Shown here one piece after another: positions 32,147-38,577 of a stretch of DNA of 50,908 bases. This stretch comes from Lactovum sp047974165 (GTDB lineage: Bacteria > Bacillota > Bacilli > Lactobacillales > Streptococcaceae). Position 1 is the stretch's first letter; each line of letters opens with the position of its first letter. The stretch spans positions 1 through 50,908 of the forward strand of contig JBKECB010000019.1 of NCBI GenBank assembly GCA_047974165.1. The letters are read 5' to 3'. The notes under the pieces are model-generated. The model had not been told where the DNA came from, ran no database searches, and was given only the letters and a program-made list of their open reading frames with translations. Both the position numbers and the translations under genes were made by a program.

Positions 32147-33627
32147 TTTTAGAAGATAAGGATCTTTTGTCAATTCAAGAAGTCCGACAGTTATTAAAAA
32201 AGGCAAAAGAAGCTCAGAAAATTTTAGCTGAATATAGCTTGGTAGAGATTGATAATCTTGTTCGTGAAATTTCAGAACGTACACTGGAAAATCGAGTTAA
32301 ACTGGCTAAAATGGCAGCTGAAGAGACAGGATTTGGACGCTTTGAAGATAAGATAATTAAAAATATTTTTGCCTCAAAAACAGTCTATGATTCGATAAAG
32401 GATATGAAGACAATTGGTATTCTTAATGAAGATTTAGAAAAAAAAGTTATTGAAGTAGCTGTACCAGTTGGTGTTGTAGCTGGGATTATTCCGTCAACAA
32501 ATCCTACCTCTACGACAATTTATAAGGCAATGATTAGTATTAAAGCTGGAAATGCGATTGTCTTTTCTCCTCATCCAGGAGCAGCAAGATCGATTATTGC
32601 AACAGTAGACATTATGCGGCAAGCTTTAAAAAATATGGGAGCACCAGAAGATGCGATATCTGTTATTCATCAGCCGACAATGGAAGCTACTCATGAGTTA
32701 ATGACAAGTCCCTTGACTAATTTGATTTTAGCGACAGGTGGTAATGCCATGGTAAAAGCAGCCTATTCTTCTGGAACACCAGCGCTTGGGGTTGGTCCAG
32801 GGAATGGTCCGGCCTATATTACGCCAACTGCGGATATTAAAAAAGCTGTACGACATATTATGGAAAGTAAGACTTTTGATAATGGAGTTATCTGTGCCTC
32901 AGAACAGTCCGTTATTGTAGAAAAACAGAATAATTCAGAAATCCGAAAAGAATTTGAAAATCAATCCGCTTATTTTCTCAGTAAAGAACAGGCAGATAAG
33001 CTTTCAAAGTTTATTCTTCGTCCAAATGGAACAATGAACCCAAAAATTGTTGGTAAGACAGTAGAACATATTGCTGATTTGGCAGAAATTAAAATTCCGA
33101 AAGGAACACGTGTCCTGCTAGCAGCAGAAAATCAAGTAGGTCCAGAATTTCCTTACTCGAGAGAAAAACTTTGTCCTATCTTGGCCTACTACGTTGTGAA
33201 TGATTGGCAGGAAGCTTGTGATTTATCTATTGAGATTTTGATGGCTGAAGGTGCAGGACATACGATGATATTGCATACAGAAAGTCAAGACTTGGTAAGA
33301 GAATTTGCACTAAAAAAACCAGTGAATCGTCTCTTAATCAATACTCCAGGTGCACTTGGTGGAATTGGGGCAACAACAAATATTGCACCTGCCTTAACAC
33401 TTGGAAATGGTGCTATTGGAGGATCAGCTTCAAGTGATAATATCACGCCCAATCATATGTTTAATATTAGACGCGTGGCTTATGGAGTAAAAGAACTTCA
33501 TGAGATTTCACAAGAACTTGCTTCTTTAACAACGGATACAGTGAAATCAAATGATTTTAATAATCTGAATAAAGAGAGCTTAATTTCAATGATTGTAGAG
33601 CAAGTTATTAAAAATATAAATAATTAA
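32143..33627 (+). CDS. eutE: CoA-acylating acetaldehyde dehydrogenase EutE
   Basis: Oxidises acetaldehyde with CoA and NAD to acetyl-CoA. The 494-residue protein has the ALDH fold with the nucleophile Cys251 in NGVICASEQSV and the substrate/NAD stretches IIPSTNPTSTTIYKA and GVGPGNGPAYI. The N terminus lacks a clear encapsulation helix; the C-terminal end (LNKESLISMIVEQVIKNIN) has the matching amphipathic pattern, after a short linker. The start overlaps the eutK-like gene and has a GGAGG site. Confidence 0.94.
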   Translation: MILEDKDLLSIQEVRQLLKKAKEAQKILAEYSLVEIDNLVREISERTLENRVKLAKMAAEETGFGRFEDKIIKNIFASKTVYDSIKDMKTIGILNEDLEKKVIEVAVPVGVVAGIIPSTNPTSTTIYKAMISIKAGNAIVFSPHPGAARSIIATVDIMRQALKNMGAPEDAISVIHQPTMEATHELMTSPLTNLILATGGNAMVKAAYSSGTPALGVGPGNGPAYITPTADIKKAVRHIMESKTFDNGVICASEQSVIVEKQNNSEIRKEFENQSAYFLSKEQADKLSKFILRPNGTMNPKIVGKTVEHIADLAEIKIPKGTRVLLAAENQVGPEFPYSREKLCPILAYYVVNDWQEACDLSIEILMAEGAGHTMILHTESQDLVREFALKKPVNRLLINTPGALGGIGATTNIAPALTLGNGAIGGSASSDNITPNHMFNIRRVAYGVKELHEISQELASLTTDTVKSNDFNNLNKESLISMIVEQVIKNINN

Positions 33628-33647
33628 TAAAAGAAAGAGAGAATAAA

Positions 33648-33935
33648 ATGTCTTTAAATGCACTAGGAATGGTAGAAACAAAAGGTTTAGTCGGAGCTGT
33701 AGAAGCAGCAGATGCAATGGTCAAAGCAGCAAATGTGACGCTGATTGGAAAAGAGCAAGTAGGTGGTGGTCTTGTGACAGTCCTTGTTCGTGGTGATGTT
33801 GGAGCTGTTAAGGCTGCAGTTGATGCAGGAGGGGCTGCAGCTGAGCGTGTGGGAGAACTTCTTTCTGTTCATGTGATTCCACGTCCTCATGTTGAAGTAG
33901 AAAATATTTTACCAAAGGTAGATACTGAAAAATAA
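33648..33935 (+). CDS. eutM: Microcompartment shell protein EutM
   Basis: A 95-residue single BMC-domain protein forming the major hexamers of the shell. The sequence has the usual LGMVETKGLVGAVEAADAMVKAANV start, the pore-facing GGG loop region and the HVIPRPH end of the domain. It follows eutE after 20 bases with an AAGAGAG site. Confidence 0.96.
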   Translation: MSLNALGMVETKGLVGAVEAADAMVKAANVTLIGKEQVGGGLVTVLVRGDVGAVKAAVDAGGAAAERVGELLSVHVIPRPHVEVENILPKVDTEK

Positions 33936-33958
33936 ATAAAAAGAAAGTGAGATGAAAT

Positions 33959-34603
33959 TTGGAAAATATTGAGCAAATTATTGATGAAGTTGTAAAACGT
34001 GTTCAAGAAAAAGTTCATCTTAATCAAGCGACTGTAGAGGTGGAAATGTCTGCTCGGCATATCCATCTCTCGCAAGATGCTATCGAACAGTTATTTGGAA
34101 AAGCTTATCAACTTAGGCCAAGGAAACAGCTTTCTCAGCCAGGACAGTATGCAAGTGAAGAACGTGTGACAGTTGTTGGTCCAAAAGGAATTATCCAAAA
34201 TGTAAGTATTTTAGGGCCAGCAAGAGCAGAAAGTCAGGTAGAGATGTCTTTATCAGACCTTCGGATTTTAGGGATTGAAGCAGTTGTTCGAGAAAGTGGA
34301 AATTTGGAAGGGACACCGGAAGTAACTTTAGTTAATAATGGAAATGTCTGCCGATTAAATCAAGGGGTAATTGTTGCACAACGGCATATTCATTTGTCAC
34401 TTGATGAAGCTAAGGATTTTGGTGTAAAGAATGGTCAAATTGTAAAAGTTAAAGTAAATGGTAAACGCCCTGTTATTTTTGAAGATGTTGTTATCCGTGC
34501 CAGAGAGGGATTTGCAGCAGATATGCATATTGATACAGATGAAGCAAATGCCTGCGGTTATTTTAAAGGAATGCGTGCTGAAATTATTCTTGATGAGAGG
34601 TAA
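33959..34603 (+). CDS. eutD: Phosphotransacylase EutD, PduL type
   Basis: Converts acetyl-CoA and phosphate to acetyl-phosphate, recycling CoA inside the shell. The 214-residue protein is of the PduL family, not the Pta family: two zinc motifs SARHIHLS (about 30-37) and AQRHIHLS (about 140-147), and GPKG, GPARAESQVE in between. Residues 2-18 (ENIEQIIDEVVKRVQEKV) form an amphipathic encapsulation-type helix. Translation apparently begins at a TTG; the ribosome binding site is weak, so the exact start is uncertain. Confidence 0.9.
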   Translation: MENIEQIIDEVVKRVQEKVHLNQATVEVEMSARHIHLSQDAIEQLFGKAYQLRPRKQLSQPGQYASEERVTVVGPKGIIQNVSILGPARAESQVEMSLSDLRILGIEAVVRESGNLEGTPEVTLVNNGNVCRLNQGVIVAQRHIHLSLDEAKDFGVKNGQIVKVKVNGKRPVIFEDVVIRAREGFAADMHIDTDEANACGYFKGMRAEIILDER

Positions 34604-34606
34604 AGT

Positions 34607-35155
34607 ATGAAAGATAAACAAATAGAACAACTCATACAAGAAATTGTAAATGAGGTGATGAAGAGAATTGGAGAAGAAAGTTCTTCAGAATCAGAAATAA
34701 AATTAGAAAAAAAATTAGTTGAGGAGCAGAAAATAACAATTGCATTAAATCCTTGCCGTGAAGCATTTAATGATGAATATTTAGAGATTCTGGATAGCTA
34801 TCCTCAAAGTACTTGTTGGAGAGAGTGTGCTGAAAAATCTGATGTCCTTATTTTAAATTGGATAGATTTTAATAGAATAACTTATCTTGCTAATTTGCAG
34901 TCGATAGATGAGGATGAGTTGAGTTATCATATTCTTAGTTTTTTGATGCAAAAGAAAACAGTGCTTATATTGGCTTGGGAACATAAACTTGTAGATATTA
35001 AAAAAACAAGTCGATTTGGACTTTGGCGTAAATATGATGAGATTTTAGAAAAATTAGAGAGTTATGGTGTTGAATTTATTCGATCAGCAAAGCATTTAGA
35101 AAATTGCCTTGAAAAAGAAAATAAGAGATATTTCTATAAAGGAGGCCAGAAATGA
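34607..35155 (+). CDS. Uncharacterised eut-locus protein with encapsulation-like N terminus
   Basis: A 182-residue protein of unknown function. Residues 3-20 (DKQIEQLIQEIVNEVMKR) look like an encapsulation helix, followed by a low-complexity Ser/Glu linker and a domain from about residue 42 with alternating hydrophobic strands (ITIALNP, SDVLILNWIDF, KKTVLILAWEH), which could be a small Rossmann- or flavodoxin-like fold. Firmicute eut loci commonly have an uncharacterised gene at this position (I recall the TIGR02536 group). It overlaps eutN by four bases and starts three bases after eutD, so it is clearly part of the operon. Confidence 0.8.
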   Translation: MKDKQIEQLIQEIVNEVMKRIGEESSSESEIKLEKKLVEEQKITIALNPCREAFNDEYLEILDSYPQSTCWRECAEKSDVLILNWIDFNRITYLANLQSIDEDELSYHILSFLMQKKTVLILAWEHKLVDIKKTSRFGLWRKYDEILEKLESYGVEFIRSAKHLENCLEKENKRYFYKGGQK

Positions 35156-35430
35156 TTTTGGGTAAAGTTACAGGTAATATTTGGTCTACAAGAAAAAATG
35201 AGAAACTCCGAGGTTTTAAATTTATGATTGTAGAAAGATTAAACTCAAAAGAACAGCCTTTGAATGATTTTCTAATTGCTGCTGATTCTGGAACAGGGGC
35301 AGGGATTGGTGATAAAGTTCTTGTTACAACAGGATCAAGTGCAAGACTTGCAGTAGAAGAAGAAGTTCCTATTGATGCTATGATTGTTGGAGTGATTGAT
35401 GTAGAAGAAGAAAATTCTAAAGAATCGTAA
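35152..35430 (+). CDS. eutN: Microcompartment vertex protein EutN
   Basis: A 92-residue EutN/CcmL-family protein forming pentamers at the shell vertices. The MILGKVTGNIWSTRKNE start, the AADSGTGAGIGDKVLVTTGSSAR core and the AMIVGVID end are typical. Translationally coupled to the preceding gene by ATGA overlap with an AAAGGAGG site. Confidence 0.95.
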   Translation: MILGKVTGNIWSTRKNEKLRGFKFMIVERLNSKEQPLNDFLIAADSGTGAGIGDKVLVTTGSSARLAVEEEVPIDAMIVGVIDVEEENSKES

Positions 35431-35480
35431 GTTTATCCAAAGTTATTTGATGCTAGAAAATAAATGAAGGAGATTATTTT

Positions 35481-36599
35481 ATGAGTATAAATCATATTAT
35501 TATGATTATCATGGTTATTTTTATGGTAATTGGTGCTGTTGACCGAATATTGGGAGGAAAATTTGGTTTAGGTGAAAAATTTGAAGATGGAATTAATGCG
35601 ATGGGAGCATTAACGCTTTCTATGGTAGGAATTATTGTCCTTGCTCCCGTTTTAAAAGATTTACTTTCTCCCGTTGTTGTCCCTCTTTACAAGGCAATGG
35701 GAGCAGACCCTTCGATGTTTGCAACAACATTACTTGCTATGGATATGGGAGGTTACCCACTTTCGATGGAGATGGCTTCAAATCCAGAAGTAGGTAACTT
35801 TGCAGGGATTATTCTTGGTGGAATGATGGGGCCAACAATTGTTTTTACAATTCCTGTTGCTTTAGGAATTATTCGAGCTGAAGATAAAAAATATCTTGCA
35901 ACTGGAGTATTGAGTGGTATGGTTACAATTCCAATTGGTGTTTTTGTAGGTGGACTTGTGATGGGATTGCCCCTGATGACAATTTTAGCAAACCTTGTTC
36001 CTATTGTTATTGTTGCTGTCTTGATTATGCTTGGTCTACAGTTTATCCCAGATAAGATGACGACAGGTTTTGATTGGTTTGGAAAAGGTGTTGTAGCTGT
36101 CGCTATTACTGGGCTTGTACTAGGTGCGATGGATATTCTTATTGGATTCAAACCTATAAAAAATATCGCAGATATCAATGAAGGTTTTACAATAGTTGGT
36201 ACAATCGCCGTGACATTAGCAGGTGCATATGTTCTTGTTTTTATTATCACAAAAGTTTTTTCAAAACCATTAATGAAAGCTGGACATTTCTTAGGCATGA
36301 ATGATGTTGCAGCTGCAGGTATGATTGCAACATTGGCAAATAATATCCCAACTTTTCAAATGATGAAAGATATGGATAATCGTGGTAAAATTTTAAATGT
36401 TGCTTTTGCAGTGTCAGCAGCCTTTGTCTTTGGTGATCATCTAGGCTTTACAGCTGGAGTGAATAAAGAAATGATTTTTCCTATGATTGTTAGCAAACTT
36501 GTTGCAGGGATTACAGCAATTTTTGTTGCTCAAATAATGGCAAATAGAATGCTTGGAAAAAAGGATAAAACGAGTTCGAAAGTGAAAGGAAGTGCATAA
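35481..36599 (+). CDS. eutH: Ethanolamine transporter EutH
   Basis: Facilitates ethanolamine entry at the cell membrane. The 372-residue protein has about 10-11 hydrophobic segments and the EutH-typical stretches DRILGGKFGLGEKFEDGINAMG near the N terminus, LAMDMGGYPLSMEMA, and GDHLGFTAGVNKEM. Length is normal. It overlaps the start codon of eutQ by one base. Confidence 0.95.
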   Translation: MSINHIIMIIMVIFMVIGAVDRILGGKFGLGEKFEDGINAMGALTLSMVGIIVLAPVLKDLLSPVVVPLYKAMGADPSMFATTLLAMDMGGYPLSMEMASNPEVGNFAGIILGGMMGPTIVFTIPVALGIIRAEDKKYLATGVLSGMVTIPIGVFVGGLVMGLPLMTILANLVPIVIVAVLIMLGLQFIPDKMTTGFDWFGKGVVAVAITGLVLGAMDILIGFKPIKNIADINEGFTIVGTIAVTLAGAYVLVFIITKVFSKPLMKAGHFLGMNDVAAAGMIATLANNIPTFQMMKDMDNRGKILNVAFAVSAAFVFGDHLGFTAGVNKEMIFPMIVSKLVAGITAIFVAQIMANRMLGKKDKTSSKVKGSA

Positions 36600-37042
36600 T
36601 GAGTGAAATTAATCGTGAACTTGTTGAAAGTCTTGTACGTAAGCTTGTCTTTGAGAAATTTCCTCCAGAATTAAAAAAAGATCCGAGTGGCATTATTAAA
36701 GTTGCTCTTCCTAAATTAGAAGTAGAGGAAAAAGATCGACTTGACACAGGAAATTCAAATGATAAAGTATACTGTAAGGATTTATTTGACCTGTCAGAAA
36801 GTCCTCGCCTTGGGGCAGGCTTGATGTATATGGAAGCGACAACTTTTTCTTGGTATCTTGATTACGATGAGATTGATTATGTGATTGAGGGGATTCTTGA
36901 AATTATAATCGATGGACGTGTACATACTGTCAATGCTGGCGAACTTGTCTTAATTCCAAAAGGAAGTTCGATACAATTTTCAGTTGAAGATAAAGCCCGG
37001 TTTGTCTATGTTACCTACCCAGCAGACTGGGCAAATCAATAA
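36599..37042 (+). CDS. eutQ: Acetate kinase-like cupin EutQ
   Basis: A 147-residue cupin protein. EutQ of Salmonella has acetate kinase activity and is needed in anaerobic ethanolamine use, which would complete the acetyl-phosphate to acetate plus ATP step. The cupin barrel covers about residues 60-145 (YDEIDYVIEGILEIIIDGR, AGELVLIPKGSSIQF). Residues 4-20 (INRELVESLVRKLVFEKF) form a basic amphipathic helix that fits an encapsulation peptide. It is the last eut gene; a cobalamin riboswitch begins two bases after its stop. Confidence 0.92.
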   Translation: MSEINRELVESLVRKLVFEKFPPELKKDPSGIIKVALPKLEVEEKDRLDTGNSNDKVYCKDLFDLSESPRLGAGLMYMEATTFSWYLDYDEIDYVIEGILEIIIDGRVHTVNAGELVLIPKGSSIQFSVEDKARFVYVTYPADWANQ

Positions 37043-37043
37043 A

Positions 37044-37142
37044 AATAAATAAACTAACATTTTTAAATATGGAATGAGGTGTGAATCCTCAACTGTCCTT
37101 ATCAACTGTATGGCCTAAGGCTAAGTCAGATCTTTATTTATT
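37044..37142 (+). promoter_or_regulatory. Adenosylcobalamin riboswitch
   Basis: A compact B12 aptamer. The closing helix P1 is AATAAATAAA (37044-37053) with TTTATTTATT (37133-37142). Inside are GGAAT, a hairpin GAGG-TGTGAAT-CCTC, the B12-box-like AACTGTCC...CAACTGTA and the 3' conserved AGTCAGA. The layout fits the shorter adenosylcobalamin class. It is followed by an intrinsic terminator, so B12 binding should switch off the DUF4430/ECF genes. No ANTAR hairpin pair was found with it, unlike the EutX RNA of E. faecalis. Confidence 0.85.
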
Positions 37143-37207
37143 AATGCAAGCAAACTTATCAAGGGTGTTTTGCTTATGAAGATGATAGATATTAATTTTC
37201 ATAAACT

Positions 37208-37234
37208 AAGGCTCTTTTGATACTGAGCCTTTTT
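37208..37234 (+). terminator. Riboswitch expression-platform terminator
   Basis: Stem AAGGCTC with GAGCCTT, loop TTTTGATACT, followed by T-tract. The 5' arm sequence AAGGCT also occurs in the aptamer (about 37117-37122), so that copy could compete for the 3' arm. A second hairpin (AAGCAAAC with GTTTTGCTT, about 37148-37175) lies between the aptamer and this terminator. Confidence 0.8.
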
Positions 37235-37262
37235 GGCTCTTACTTAAAAGAAAAGAGGAAAA

Positions 37263-37652
37263 ATGGAAAAATTAAAAAAAATAGTATTTATATTCGCAAC
37301 GGTTATCTTGTCTATGACTCTGATGGCATGCTCAAATACGTCAACAACCGATACAAGCTCTTCAGTGAGTCAGTCAGAAAAAATTAGTAAGGTCTCATTT
37401 CAAATTATCATGGAAGATAAGAAAGAGAGTTATAGTGCAGAAGAGGGAACAAATCTTCTTGACTTTGTCAAATCAGAGTTTGAAGTTGATGAGACAGATG
37501 GATTTATTAATTCAATCGGTAATTTAAAATCAGATACCCAAAATAATGCTTACTTAATGTTTAAAGTAAATGGAGAAGACTCAGCTGTTGGTGCAGCAGA
37601 TGTTGAGTTGAAAGAAGGCGATGAAATTGAGTTCTATATCTCGAAATTCTAA
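37263..37652 (+). CDS. DUF4430 (transcobalamin-like) lipoprotein, probable corrinoid-binding
   Basis: A 129-residue secreted lipoprotein: signal peptide with lipobox LMAC and lipidated Cys23, a Ser/Thr-rich linker to about residue 40, then a domain with YSAEEGTNLLDFVKSEF and GWxYxxNG-like elements (LMFKVNGEDSAVGAADVELKEGDEIEFY) typical of DUF4430. This domain is homologous to the C-terminal domain of transcobalamin and intrinsic factor. With the B12 riboswitch upstream and an ECF S-component downstream, it most likely captures corrinoids at the cell surface. An AAGAGGA site precedes the ATG. Confidence 0.85.
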   Translation: MEKLKKIVFIFATVILSMTLMACSNTSTTDTSSSVSQSEKISKVSFQIIMEDKKESYSAEEGTNLLDFVKSEFEVDETDGFINSIGNLKSDTQNNAYLMFKVNGEDSAVGAADVELKEGDEIEFYISKF

Positions 37653-38166
37653 TTTTTTTACAGCTAAGCATTTAGCAAGCTTGGGTTTGTTTTCTGCCTT
37701 TTGTGTTGTTGGTCGTCTGAGCTTTAGTTGGCTGCCAAATGTGAGTCCAACTACAACAATCCTTCTTTTAATTTGTTTTTATTGGGGACTTTCAGATGCA
37801 CTGATTGTTGCTAATCTCATGGTAGTTGCAACAGGCCTTTATTTAGGGATGGGCTATTGGATTTTTGAACAGATGTTAACTTATAGTGCTATCCTTCTAA
37901 TTTATTATTTTCTGATTAAAATAGATATCTTAAAAAAATTAATTTCACAAATACTAATAGCCTTTCTCTTTGGTATACTTTATGGTTTTATTATTTCGTT
38001 ATGTGAAGTTTTTATTTTTAAAATAAATTTCTTCTGGGCTTATTATGGAGCAGGAATTTCATTTGATTTTATGCATGCAATAGGTAACTTTTTCTTTATG
38101 CTTATTTTAATGAAGCCCTTTGAGCAACTTTGGAGAAAATTTAGACAGCTTACTAAAATTACTTAA
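37621..38166 (+). CDS. ECF transporter S-component, probable cobalamin uptake
   Basis: A 181-residue membrane protein with six hydrophobic segments (about 17-35, 45-65, 68-85, 88-100, 108-130, 145-165), the size and topology of ECF S-components, with FSAFCVVGRL near the N terminus typical of the group. The ATG overlaps the lipoprotein gene by 32 bases and has an AAAGAAGG site inside it, so translation is coupled. The energising EcfAAT module is not in this window and would be shared. The cobalamin assignment comes from the riboswitch and the DUF4430 partner, not from sequence motifs. Confidence 0.82.
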   Translation: MKLSSISRNSNFFTAKHLASLGLFSAFCVVGRLSFSWLPNVSPTTTILLLICFYWGLSDALIVANLMVVATGLYLGMGYWIFEQMLTYSAILLIYYFLIKIDILKKLISQILIAFLFGILYGFIISLCEVFIFKINFFWAYYGAGISFDFMHAIGNFFFMLILMKPFEQLWRKFRQLTKIT

Positions 38167-38258
38167 CTTCTGGTAAAGGTTGAAATACTAGAAAATTTTC
38201 TTTCTTTAGAATCTTTTTTAATAAAGCTAATCTTAAATTTTATCTTTTTCAATAAATA

Positions 38259-38267
38259 TGTTATAAT
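38259..38267 (+). promoter_or_regulatory. Extended -10 promoter of secG (predicted leaderless)
   Basis: TG-T-TATAAT at 38259-38267, ten bases before the secG ATG, leaving at most a 2-4 base leader and no ribosome binding site. Confidence 0.65.
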
Positions 38268-38277
38268 ATATTAACTT

Positions 38278-38532
38278 ATGGAGAAATTAATATATGATGC
38301 GCTTATAATTGCGTTGCTAGTCCTTTCTTTTATTATTGTTCTTGCAATACTTATTCAACCGTCACGAACAGATGGAACGGCTGGTCTTTTCTCAGGTTCA
38401 GGTGGATCAGATGATTTGTTTGAACGTCATAAAGCGAGAGGTTTTGAGGCAGTGATGCAGACCTTTACAGCTATTATGATCGGTATTTGGATGTTTGTTG
38501 CCTTTGTGCTCGTTATACTATCAAGTCAATAA
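38278..38532 (+). CDS. secG: Preprotein translocase subunit SecG
   Basis: Small accessory subunit of the SecYEG channel. The 84-residue protein has two transmembrane helices (about 5-26 and 60-81) separated by a polar loop with the family-typical LIQPSRTDGTAGLFSGSGGSDDLF. It is the first gene of the conserved secG-rnr-smpB cluster. No alternative in-frame start is nearby, so the ATG next to the -10 box must be used, which supports a leaderless message. Confidence 0.93.
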   Translation: MEKLIYDALIIALLVLSFIIVLAILIQPSRTDGTAGLFSGSGGSDDLFERHKARGFEAVMQTFTAIMIGIWMFVAFVLVILSSQ

Positions 38533-38577
38533 GAAGAGCTGGAAACAGCTCTTTTCTGATTAAAAAGTGGTGAAAAG

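Noticed and set aside
35753..36298. A 181-codon open frame on the minus strand
   Set aside because: It lies entirely antisense to eutH; the protein is full of Ile, Pro and Thr as expected from a mirrored membrane-protein gene and has no ribosome binding site.
37160..37175. AAGGGT after the B12 aptamer as an ANTAR hexaloop
   Set aside because: The loop has A1 and G4, but the flanks do not pair beyond one C-G; it is better explained as the loop of the AAGCAAAC/GTTTTGCTT hairpin.
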